From Beverwykella pulmonaria (taxonomy: Eukaryota; Ascomycota; Dothideomycetes; Pleosporales; Melanommataceae): a stretch of DNA of 64,000 nt. The translations under genes were made by a program, and so were the position numbers. Each line of letters starts with the position of its first letter. Position 1 is the first letter of the stretch. Location of the stretch: contig BCHH01000015.1 of NCBI GenBank assembly GCA_001599595.1, forward strand, positions 463,431-527,430. Reading direction: 5' to 3'. Below the pieces are notes generated by a model, which was not told where the DNA came from, did not search any database, and saw only the letters and a program-made list of their open reading frames with translations. Below are positions 1 through 11,499 of this stretch, piece after piece.

Positions 1-40
1 TAGTCAGTGGCATGTCCTCGTGACAGTAGTGTCTGCTTAC
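1..40. repeat. Copy 1 of dispersed ~45-bp motif (module C)
   Basis: The window opens inside a motif TAGTCAGTGGCAT..CGTGAC..GTGTC..GCTTAC that recurs near 20374, 26817, 35878 and 36471. Conservation around a TAGTCAGTGGCAT core followed by a CACGTGAC-like block suggests the terminus of one mobile-element family. The left part is cut by the window edge, so its boundary is unknown. Confidence 0.5.
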
Positions 41-289
41 AAGTTCTGTACGCTTTTCCAAAGCGTACCCTGGTGCTCGCGTATAGCTAGAACATCCAGG
101 TCTGCGGCGACGTTTCGTGGGCATTGTGCGTGTACCAAATGGCGAACTGCGACTTGCTGTTGTATCGTTGAGCTCGACTATGGGGAAGTTGCGCATACCA
201 GGAAGTTGCACAGCACCACAAAATCAAGAAACTGTACAAAATGTCCCTTTTCGAAGGCAACGTAGCTGGTAGCGTCATTCATTACACAT

Positions 290-1663
290 ATTTGCAAGAT
301 TCTAAGCTGCAGCAGCTTCAGCAGACTTTTTGGATAGTGCTTCCTGCGGCCTTAACGACTTCTTTAGCCTCTTGAGCCTTCGGCGTCCGAATAGCCTCAA
401 CCACCATATCTGTACTTGCAAAACGTTCATTTGGGTCAACCTGAATAGACTTTTGAGGCTGTATAGAGATGTTGCTTTCTATTTGATATTGTCACCATTT
501 TTGTATTGCTTCAAGCCCTGCTACCCTTTTATTTGCTTGTGATAGTGCCTTGCCTACCTTCTGGAGTAGTAATCGGGGGGTACGTGAGAGCTCTTCAGAG
601 CGCTCAACGTACTGCTGCACCTGGCATAGATCCTGAGGTCCTTTGGTGTTATGAGGGTCTGCGCAGGCTCTTGGATCTGGTGGCAGTAATTTTGACGTGA
701 TTACCGAGAATGGCGCTAGATTAAGAGGTTGTAGGACGTGTGAGGTAGAGGTGGCAGGAAGAGGAGCTATGTACGACTCAGCTTTGCCATTAGTGAGAAC
801 TCAGTATCAACGTGGCTGCCGTGGCCGCCGTGGCCGCCGTGGCCGTCCAAAATAGATAGCCGCTAGTCCTCTGAAGGAGTTACAGTCTTAGGTATAAAAA
901 TATGTTTCAACCACTTAAGCCCTATCTATTTTGATGTCTAGCCGTTCTCTGAGGTTGTATTATAGCTAGTTAGGTATAGATATAAAGGGGAGCCAGCTTT
1001 TTTGAAGGCTCTGGTCCTTAAAGATTGCAGCGCGGCGCAGCTTCTAGCGTGTTGCTGATATGCAGTAGAGGAGTGATACCTACTGACGAGTCTCTGGAGA
1101 AGCAACATAAGCCTTCTTCATTAATGAAGATGTAATGACTTGGGCGTTTGTACAGACCACTAGGGCAACGCCAGTCTCATCTACATTGTAGGTATTGTCG
1201 AGTGATATGTGGAACCGTCGTTGCGTCGCATTGTAGAGCTCCAGAAAGGTGACACCGAATCAGCTGTAGCAGCTTTAGCTCGTGGATTTTTAAGCTTCCT
1301 GCCCACAACAGATGCAACGCTATTGTGGCGCGTAAGGAAGCCTGTGATCCAGTATTTCCGAAGTGGCTGATCGTTGCCGTTCATACGCAGTATTCGACTC
1401 GCCATATCGCGCGCTCGGAGAAAGGTAGGAGGGTAGCCACGCGCGGCTTCTTCAAGGATCTATTCAACAAGGAATTGCTCTTCAGTAGGGGTGAATCGCT
1501 GTTGTTCCTCATGAGCTTGGACGCGATTTGTTGCTCCATCGAGGCGGTCGCGTAGCGTCGACTCAGGGACTCCGTACGCCGCTGCAGCAGCTCGTTTAGA
1601 CTGAAAAACACGAGTATTGAAGGCATGAATAGCTTGCTGTATCACCTGCTCACGGGGATGCAT
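290..1663 (-). pseudogene. Fot1/pogo-family DDE transposase relic
   Basis: On the minus strand a reading frame from an ATG at 1663 starts MHPREQVIQQAI and carries a helix-turn-helix of the CENP-B/psq type (AAAAYGVPESTLRDRL), typical of the transposase N-terminus. An in-frame TAG near 1460 stands where the family normally has tryptophan. The frame then continues with ILEEAARGYPPTF and ITGFLTRHNSVASVVGRKL. After a frameshift near 1240 it reads YNVDETGVALVVCTNAQV, which contains the first catalytic aspartate region of the DDE core. Basic, lysine-rich fragments at 290-700 look like its C-terminal tail. The many stops and shifts make it non-functional. Family membership is confident; the exact right and left ends are not. 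TGG to TAG is compatible with repeat-induced point mutation, but this is inference. Confidence 0.75.
813..842. repeat. Short GGCCGCCGT tandem repeat
   Basis: About three copies of a 9-bp unit (TGGCCGCCG) inside the transposase relic. This is a local microsatellite-like expansion with no evident function. Confidence 0.6.
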
Positions 1664-1786
1664 AGTAAATGGTATGGGGTTGGATGAAAACACGATATTT
1701 TGGGGCTTCCCTTGTGCGCGGCTTCCTGATGCCCGAGCTTAGCACTCGCTTTGTGGACCCTCCGAAGTTGAAGTTCTCGGCCCGCA

Positions 1787-2618
1787 TACGGTGGACTGTT
1801 GTTGGGTTTCGTGCAACAATTAATTCCGAGTTTGAAAACCAAAAGTCACCATTTTCAGCCACCCACAACACAGCGAGCAGCTGTCCAAATTGAGTCAAAC
1901 AATAGTGTTGGTCTCACAGGGCTATTGCAATAGCAATGGGTGGGTTCTAAGCAAAGTATTGATCCGTGTATGTCTCTATCTGAGGTGAGGCTCAGGAGGT
2001 TGTATCATCCCTTTGCCGCCAAGCACCGCTAGTGTCTCATGTGATAAACACGTGATCACAACATCACCACGTGATCAACACGTTCTATATATATTCCAAC
2101 AAATAGTTATTAGAAAGTTCTTGATTCTAGCTACAATTATCTAATTTTATGGCATAATTTGAACAACTGTTCGTTGTACTGTGGGTGGGTTATTATGTTT
2201 GTTAACCACCAAAAGTCCCTCTCTTTATTGACCTGTAGAACAGCGAGCAGCAGTCTAAGTAAAGTCAAAAAATATGAAGCTAAATTTCAGATTAAGCACT
2301 TTCCAATAACTATATAACAGTTTAATTTGAACAATTACTTACAGTGTTGCAGGTGGCTAAAATAGTGAATTTTGGTGGTTGACGAAAGTGATCGTTTCCC
2401 GCAGCATTTAGAAAATCTACCAATTTTTATCACCCCACAGCACTACCAGTAAGCGTTAAAATTGAGTTATTGGATATTCGTAAAGATGCGCTTAATCTTA
2501 GCTTTTAATTGACTATTTAACAACTTTATTTGAACGCCTGCTGGTGGTGCTGTGGGTGGCAGAAGTAAATCAATTTTCGAAATAATTGTTGCACGAAACC
2601 CAACAACAGTCCACCGTA
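1787..2618. mobile_element. Inverted-repeat element (MITE-like), interrupted by a solo LTR
   Basis: Bases 1787-1822 and 2583-2618 are perfect 36-bp inverted repeats (TACGGTGGACTG... at the left, ...CAGTCCACCGTA at the right). Weaker inverted and direct similarities lie inside, for example the ACAGCGAGCAG motif near 1871 and again near 2235, and a GGTGGCTAAAATAGTGAATTTTGG segment near 2352 that mirrors one near 1842. Without the inserted LTR (1906-2101) the interval would be about 630 bp. It has no coding capacity. It could be a non-autonomous derivative of the neighbouring pogo element or an unrelated hairpin. No target duplication was identified. Confidence 0.5.
1906..2101. mobile_element. 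Solo LTR, family 1, copy a (TSD AATAG)
   Basis: The 196-bp unit begins TGTTGG and ends CCAACA, giving short inverted termini. It is flanked by the 5-bp direct repeat AATAG (1901-1905 and 2102-2106), the signature of LTR-retrotransposon integration. It is nearly identical in length and sequence to 14389-14585. It carries repeated CACGTGATC blocks and a TATATATA run near the 3' end. No internal retroelement sequence is beside it, so it is a solo LTR left by recombination. Confidence 0.9.
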
Positions 2619-2997
2619 CCCGCAGCGCTGTGGGTCGGTACGTTTCCATACACATCGACAATATTTGTCCGTGCGGTGGCTCACGCTACAGACCCGTTCA
2701 TGGGGGCCTCTTGTAGAACACGCTGGCCATTGTTGGGCTAGATAGTCTTTGCGGCGTTGGGCGGGCGTATGGTATGGGAAGACAGATGCTTGTTATGGTG
2801 TTTTCAGCTGCGCAACCCAGGCAGAAGCACTAGCTGCCCCGCCTCAGCGCAGCATTAGCACTCCTGCCCTCGCCCGGTTTCATCACAGTACCACCACACA
2901 CAGGATCCTATTTCTTGATTATTTGACACGGCACACTCTGCCCAAATTTCTTTCCACCCACTTTTTTTTACCAGGGCTCTCAGACGATCTTCTCATG

Positions 2998-3900
2998 ATG
3001 CGCCTCCTTAAACTAGAAGACGATAACGGGCTCAGCTTGACTGAGTTTTCCGGCAGCAGCATCCCTCGTTACGCCATTCTTTCGCATACTTGGGGAGCAG
3101 ATGGCGAAGAGGTTACCTTTAAAGACCTTATAGAGGGAACAGGCCAAGCCAAAGCAGGCTACAGAAAGATCCAGTTCTGCGGGAGGCAAGCTACTGATGA
3201 CAACCTCCAATACTTCTGGGTGGACACCTGCTGCATCGACAAGTCAAGTAGCGCAGAGCTTACGGAGGCGATCAACTCCATGTTCCGCTGGTACCATGGG
3301 GCGGTGAAATGTTACGTGTATCTATCCGACGTTTCGTTTGGTGGCTCTACTAGAAACGGCCTATCGTCCCAGCAGACATGGAAATCAGCGTTTCAGCGCA
3401 GCCGGTGGTTCAGTAGAGGTTGGACGCTTCAGGAACTTGTTGCTCCAACATCTGTCGAGTTCTTCTCTGAGGAAGGCGAGCGACTGGGCGATAAGAACTC
3501 GCTAGTGCACGAGATTCACAGGATAACTGGAATTGGCATGCGAGCTCTTGAAGGAAGCCCTCTGTCTCAGTTCAGCGTTGACGAGCGAATGGCATGGGCA
3601 CTAGGACGCGAGACAAAACACGAAGAAGACGCGGCATATTCTCTTCTGGGCATTTTTGACATTCATATGCCGCTTCTATATGGGGAGGGACGAAGAAACG
3701 CATTCATTCGGCTTCGAAAAGAGATTAGAGAGTCTGCCATGGAGGAAGGGGCTATTGTGCCGCAAGCCGGGATGGACACTCCATACCGGGTAAGCTCCAC
3801 TTTCAATGGACCTGTATTTAACGCACCTATATCTGGGCGAAATGTGATTCCAGCGCCACGCGTTGAGGGGGGTACCATGAACTTCAACTTTCCAGGTTAG
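2998..3900 (+). CDS. HET-domain protein with amyloid-like C-terminal tail
   Basis: This 300-residue protein starts at MRLLKLEDDNG. A second ATG lies directly before it at 2995, and the frame upstream to 2749 looks non-coding. HET-domain signatures are clear: YAILSHTWG (25-33), FWVDTCCIDK (73-82) and SRGWTLQEL (139-147), then the usual ERMAWALGR and LLYGEG downstream blocks (to about 231). HET proteins of this family trigger incompatibility cell death when different strains fuse. After the domain comes a short linker and a glycine/asparagine-rich stretch (269-298, VFNAPISGRNVI ... GGTMNFNF) resembling the short signalling amyloids that couple fungal NLRs to effectors. It is single-exon. The protein stops two residues after this motif, so it could be a stand-alone effector or a truncated NLR-type gene. 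HET assignment is firm; the amyloid role is inference. Confidence 0.9.
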   Translation: MRLLKLEDDNGLSLTEFSGSSIPRYAILSHTWGADGEEVTFKDLIEGTGQAKAGYRKIQFCGRQATDDNLQYFWVDTCCIDKSSSAELTEAINSMFRWYHGAVKCYVYLSDVSFGGSTRNGLSSQQTWKSAFQRSRWFSRGWTLQELVAPTSVEFFSEEGERLGDKNSLVHEIHRITGIGMRALEGSPLSQFSVDERMAWALGRETKHEEDAAYSLLGIFDIHMPLLYGEGRRNAFIRLRKEIRESAMEEGAIVPQAGMDTPYRVSSTFNGPVFNAPISGRNVIPAPRVEGGTMNFNFPG

Positions 3901-4900
3901 CGGCAGTTCTTAGATAATGGGTTGGAGCGAATCACAAGACAAGATAGTGTCGCCGGATGCTTCCCTGCGGGTGTGATAGGGGGATTTCTACAAGAAAAAG
4001 TTAGCGATTGGCGGCTGGAAATGAAGGAATCAGGGCTTTACTAGATATATCTCCATTATCGTTTAGGCGGCCTACTTCGTCTGCCAACCTTAGAAACTGC
4101 TAGGGAAGAACATATGTTGTCAAAACTACAGTATTTTGAGGTCCTGAGATCGCTCTGAACAACACGCATAGCCAGCCCCATCTGCAGAGCCTATTCCAAG
4201 GGCTGTTACTCTGTAACGCTGTGCGGGGAAGAAGGGCACTGGATTTGGCTGAGAATCTGCTTCAACATCGTCTCGTTGCTTTACAGATAGGTTTGTTTCT
4301 TCCTTGCTGTTATTGTCCATGACTGACTAGTGCAACATCGGCCTTGGCGAGTGTTATGTAGGGAATGACGCTTTACCGGCGGTCTCGGGGTTATAACCAT
4401 TTTCAAGGGAGGTAAAGAGAAGTTTCGGCATCAGCTCGTCCTAGTGCAACGCGTCCTGGCATAAACTCCATTCGCTCATCGGAATTCTCTCCAGATGCCC
4501 AAGATCGTGTGCTTCTTCACTCAGACGTAAACACATTCCCTACAAGGTACAGTGCAAAGACGCCCTCTACCCAAGCACACAATAGTTTCAGCACAGAAAG
4601 GATATTATAATAGCTAACAAGTGTGCTCGCGTCGCGAAAGCCTAAAGCGTCGACAATATTTTGCACCGTTATCGTTAGCAGCAACACACGCAAGAGGGAC
4701 TAATTTATAATCAAACCCTCCCTGTCACTCGCATACTTCAACTCTCAATGCTCACTTGTAACTAGGAGCAATGGCAGCGTGACCGCTACAGTGTCCATCT
4801 ATAATAACCTTAGCCGATTGAAGTGCACCATGGCCCAGATGCTAAACTGCACTTCCCCATTCTCTCTCGCACCCTCTAGCAAACTGATCTAGATGCCGAT
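3901..4900. other. Intergenic, no supported gene
   Basis: Only short frames are present. The frame after the HET stop stays open for about 47 codons without recognisable similarity. No repeat or RNA gene was seen. Confidence 0.5.
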
Positions 4901-5645
4901 CGCAACAGGATCATGAGACAGCGGTGAGTAGTCAGGGAAATTGATGGCTCGATGAATGCCCCCGCAGCGCAACGACGAATTCAACCATAAAGTCACCCGT
5001 CATTCCCAACTTGATGGTGTAGTAGATCGTTTGTTCTTCAGTAGCTCACCGTATTTATTATCTGACACGAGCTCCTTAACCATGCGCGCGGTGGTGATGT
5101 CGTACGAGCCTTAGACTAGGCCTATCCAAGACGCCCTGCGCAAGGACGGGACCGTGAACTAAGAATTCTCTGACGGCTCGTGCAAATGCTTAGTCTCACA
5201 CTTGGAGGTCGCGTTCCAGGTGGCCCTGAGGCTCTCCTTGTCTCTGCCGTCGGGGGTCATCGCCACGAAATATGGGCCTTCAGTGTGACCGGCTGCTTTA
5301 CGTTCCTGCCCTTTGTGTTCCTCGGCTTCCTGCCGGCTAGTATTGGCACAGAGGCTAAGGTGTGTCTTGAGCGCTTACGTTTGCGAGGATGTAGGAAATC
5401 TTCTCCGGTTTTGTGGACGTCGGGAGTAGGAGAGAGAAGCGCAGTATTGGCCAGCTGGATCTCGAGGAGAGCGGCGCAATTTCGATTCGGGATTGGGATG
5501 GATGCTGGTAAAGTGGGTGCGGTCTAGCAATTTGAGGCCTTGGAGGCTTCAGGATGGAGGTGAGGCGCTGCTGTAGGGTCCTGGTGCTGGCGAGGCAGTC
5601 TGCAGATAGTTGCAGACGGCAAGGCCTCGATGTCGCCGCCGACAA
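4900..5645 (-). pseudogene. Possible decayed gene of unknown function
   Basis: A 96-codon minus-strand frame starts at 5645 (MSAATSRPCRLQLS). A GTAAGC donor and a CAG acceptor about 50 nt later would join it to a segment reading GPYFVAMTPDGRDKESLRAT. Further along, in other frames, stretches such as ITTARMVKELVSDNKYGELL and IYYTIKLGMTGDFMVEFVVA look protein-like but are separated by stops and shifts. I do not recognise the family. It could be a degraded enzyme gene or coincidental open frame. Confidence 0.25.
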
Positions 5646-5815
5646 AAAGAATATTCGCTAGCTAGGCTTCAGTAGAGAGGGTGGAGGATATGGAAGCTAG
5701 GAGAATGCTTTACGACTCTTACAGGACGACAAGTCAAGGTGCACTGCAGTGTGGTGTGGTGCGCGGCACCTTTGTTGTATGCTGTTCCAGGAGCGCCAAG
5801 CCTGCTCTGTCAATT

Positions 5816-5856
5816 CAGATCGATCAGATCAGATCAGATTAGATTAGATTATATTC
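5816..5856. repeat. GATCA/GATTA short tandem repeat
   Basis: A run of AGATC units drifting into AGATT units, about 8 copies of 5 bp. It is a simple sequence repeat in intergenic DNA. Confidence 0.7.
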
Positions 5857-5859
5857 TCG

Positions 5860-6427
5860 AATCCGCGACTATCACTCAGAATAGGCCACAAAGACGCCAG
5901 TCTACTTACCCACGACGCATGTCTTCTCTGCGTTTGCCAAGCCAAATCAACCTTGACCTTATCATACACACTCTATAGCGTCGTCGCCTTATACCGCTCT
6001 CGCAGTGCTTGGTACCATGTTCAGTCATGCAGCTACCGGAACTCGCGCTCCTTATAATACATGCGTGAGTCCAAGATGAAATAGCAGCAGTCCATTCTTA
6101 CGATTCCTACATATTGAGGCCACACGTTGATTCTACTCGAGAGGCTACAAATTTAACACACATGGGCAAAGAGTACGTCAATTCGAGGCTAAACTTGCCT
6201 AAGCTGCTCTCTAGGGGCGATTCGAGTTTTATCGGAGGCAGGGTGTTGTGAGCGGGCATCCACTGTCCGAAACTCACATATTCAACAGGTAAAATCTACA
6301 ACTTTGTCAACGCCCTGCGACGTCTTCTCGAAGCGGTTTGGCTTGATGATGCATGGTGTTAGAAGTCTCAATCAACTCGTAAAATAGTTACCACAGATAC
6401 CCACCAAGATTGCTTCTTGTCGGCCGG
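5860..6427. other. Intergenic, nothing supported
   Basis: No reading frame with family resemblance and no repeat shared with the rest of the window was seen here. Confidence 0.5.
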
Positions 6428-6593
6428 TGGGTCACATGATTAGTTCCTTTGTGCATTGTAACGCGTCACATGATGTGTTTCCTCTATGTTTGCTTTCACC
6501 ATCTTGGCAGTCTTCTGACGTGCCTAGCAATTACATAGATATTTCGTCGGTAGAATACAACCAACATCTATCTCTCTATCAAAATTTGTCCCA
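6428..6593 (+). repeat. Dispersed repeat module A, copy 1
   Basis: The segment runs from GGGTCACATGATTAG to ACATCTATCTCTCTATCAAA. It recurs at 36081-36252 in the same orientation and at 10621-10741 inverted. Shared landmarks are CTATGTTTGCTTTCACCATC, TAGATATTT(C/CTT)CGGTAG and the terminal CTCTATCAA. No clear target duplication or inverted termini were seen, so the element class is undetermined. Confidence 0.7.
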
Positions 6594-8902
<2,309 letters not shown>

Positions 8903-9602
8903 ACATTTTGTCGACGGAGAGCTGACTAGTGACCCACAGAGTAGTAGTAATATCCGGGTTCTGGTCCCGGACCTGGTCCGGCAATCGTCTGCCTGAGGCA
9001 CTTTCGGGAAGGAGAGGGGGTCTCATATGCAACTTTACAGATAGTAAAATCCATCCCTCAGCATGTGTGTCCACTAGTGTTAATGGGGTAGCTTTTTTAA
9101 GTCAGCGTGTGCATGCGTACTGTTCGTTTTTTATTCTTTTACCCGATTAGAGCCAGAGGAGGTGTGCTTCTGCAACCAAATATCTCGCCTCCCATTGAGA
9201 ACAGTCACATCTTCTTAGCACAACTTGGTGGAGGAGTTCACCGAACAACACTGAGATGAAGTTGTCGTACTGCACTATCGCCCGAAAGCCAGAGTATAAG
9301 CAAATTTCCCCAGATCGTATGGAACTCTTCAGCTCGGTCAGCAGGAGAATTTCGTAAGGCTGCTTCATCGCAAACTCGATGAGATAGAATGAGATTTAAC
9401 GGTGAATATGCTCTTGGGTACGAGTAAATCTAAAAAGTTCTAGAAGTTTTGCCTCAGGCCTGCTTTAAACTGCGATAGAAAAGAAGAATATGCCTAACAT
9501 GAATCTAAAAGAGTGCTATAATTTGGGTAACTGTACTATATGAATTATAGGAAGCCAATCTAGGATCGGCTATGTTTTACTTGTCCTGTTACTCCTGTCA
9601 AT
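8903..9602. other. Non-coding region downstream of the GMC gene
   Basis: A stretch near 8950-8995 is rich in CCGGGT/GGTCCGG words, reminiscent of those inside the solo LTR at 9932-10357, but it has no recognisable boundaries. Otherwise nothing is supported. Confidence 0.4.
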
Positions 9603-9716
9603 ACAAAATTGTAAGGGTTTTCTGATGGGGGACAATAATCATATGGCGACTGCGTTGTTCTGGGAGGGATCAAGTCAGAGCAGCTTATAAGCTGTTTGAC
9701 CTTGATCAGCTAGCTA
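9603..9716 (-). repeat. Dispersed repeat module B, inverted copy
   Basis: Read on the minus strand it runs from TGTAGCTAGCTGATC to AAAACCCTTACA. It matches 36340-36449 on the plus strand over about 110 bp (shared AACGCAGTCGCCA and ATTGTCCCC). It abuts the last codon of the regulator pseudogene. Termini TGTAG..TTACA look LTR-like, but no target duplication was found at either copy. Confidence 0.7.
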
Positions 9717-9931
9717 CATCAGGACAAATCTAAACCGTTCAAAAATTGAATCTTATCTGCGCCAACTATAAACTTCCAGAGCATTTTTACAAAATAGTCG
9801 ACTTCCTTAGCTGCATACTGTGAAATCAACGGCTCGAATCATTTCATTGCGGACTCAGCTTCCCACAGGCCACAGCGCGTGGTAAAAATAACTGGCCATA
9901 GCACAATCAGCCCAACCCTTGGTCATGATTT

Positions 9932-10357
9932 TGTAACGATTCGAACAATCGTTCCATCACGTGACCAAACCGCTCCCTGCCCGATCCCGATACAGATCCT
10001 GTTCCTACCCGAACCGGTAGGACTTCGGTTCCCGACCTGCTCCCCACTCAACCCCGATACAGGCTCGATTCATATCCGAACCTGTATTACCTCGGCTCCT
10101 GACCAGCTCCTGATGCAACTCCGAAACGGGTCCTTACCCAATCCTGTAGTACCTCGGCTTTGTTATTTCTCATCTCTCTTCGTGTATATAAACCAGTCGT
10201 TTCGTTAGTTAGATCAGGTAGCTTTTTATTATTCTTTCGTACCCGACCTATAGGTGTCTTTTCTATCTTGGGTATTCGTGATCACTCGTGCACTCCCATA
10301 TGCCTCGGTAGTGATTCGCACCCGAATCCGATCGTTCTGATATCCTGCGTCGTTACA
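9932..10357. mobile_element. Solo LTR, family 2 (TSD GATTT), inside the regulator pseudogene
   Basis: This 426-bp unit has perfect 8-bp inverted termini, TGTAACGA at the left and TCGTTACA at the right, and exact 5-bp direct repeats GATTT at 9927-9931 and 10358-10362. It contains a TATATAAACC box near 10185 and many CCGATAC/ACCCGAA words. Removing it and one GATTT joins the codons VYQI and MTKGW of the pseudogene in frame, which independently confirms both boundaries. No internal retroelement sequence remains. Confidence 0.93.
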
Positions 10358-10620
10358 GATTTGGTATACGTTGGCGATAATATCGACGATGACGTGGGTG
10401 CGCCGAACGCTTTCGGTCAAAATCGATAGCTTCCAAAGCTTCGAAGACGTATCATATTCCCTGTCAAGCTCATTTGTAGTACATTGAAATAAATGGTGGC
10501 CCAAAAAGCTGTCTTCTCCTTGGCATTACCTCACTGCGTCTCACATCCGAATCACCATTGCGAAAGTGTTGGGAGCTACATCTCAGCAGACTCACGCAGA
10601 CGCACTCAGCCATCTGTTGT

Positions 10621-10741
10621 TGTGGAACGAAGTTTGATAGAGAGATAGATGTTGGTTGTATTGATTCTACTGAGGAGTTACCGAAGAACTACCTATGGTC
10701 TTGCCAAGCACGCTAGGAGGTAACTCATCATGTGAACCACG
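10621..10741 (-). repeat. Dispersed repeat module A, inverted copy
   Basis: The reverse complement matches 6428-6593 and 36081-36252 (TACAACCAACATCTATCTC, TTCGGTAACTCCTC, GGTTCACATGATGAG). It lies where the regulator pseudogene loses its middle region, just after the coding stretch ending FLYEF..LFDG, so it seems to have inserted there or to have replaced the missing segment. Confidence 0.75.
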
Positions 10742-11499
10742 GGCCGACACCATCAAACAGTCACATGAACTCGTATAAAAACATGGTGTGGACGCATGCC
10801 AGGTATGCCAGTATGCCTTGCGTGCTGCTAGTAGTGGGTGGGGCCTGACAAGCGAGCGGACGAGCGTTCTTCGGTAATCTAAAGTATTGTCTCCTTCACC
10901 GCTAGGGTCCGACCGATGTATGCCACAAGCGTTGTGAAGGCGTCCTGAAGACATGTAGGCATGCCATTCTTATATCCCGCCGATGAATGAAGCTATTGTG
11001 CCCATTACTTACCCAGAATTGCAACATTTCCTCTACGCCGCCGATGAAAGGCTCCAGTTCGACATCGGTCACGCAAACTGGTTCATGATTGCTGTGCTGC
11101 ATAACCCAGGTCTCATCTTGAAGAAACCAGGGGTGTGGTGCGCTGGAGATGTTTCCGCTACCGGCAACCGACACCGATGGTATTAGAATATATGGGACTT
11201 TCACATATGACAGAGAAATATCGAGGTCGGCGGCTCCCATTGCACCCCATCCGCCAAAACCAATGCTGCTCCAAGAGCATCGGTGTCGGCATGACTTTGG
11301 AGGTCAGGAAGTTCTTCAGTCTGGCTGTCGCGCGCAACATGATCTCTCCGCCGTTTCTTAGGCTGTGGATAAACGCAGTCCACGTCCGTGTCCAAGCACC
11401 GCTAGCACTCGGAGAGCTGCTTGTCGCACCTGCACTTAGAATTTGCACAGGAAATGCAGATTTTTGGCGGAGAATTGCAGGCATTCTGCGGAATTGGGA

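Noticed and set aside
3901..4043. Open frame of about 47 codons directly after the TAG of the first HET gene, suggesting stop readthrough
   Set aside because: The context is TAG-C, not the known UGA-CUA readthrough motif, and the extension has no conserved features.
5355..5527. 115-codon plus-strand frame as a gene
   Set aside because: It overlaps a more protein-like minus-strand frame and has no recognisable features.
9603..9716. Module B as a very short LTR (TGTAG..TTACA)
   Set aside because: No 5-bp target duplication is present at either copy.
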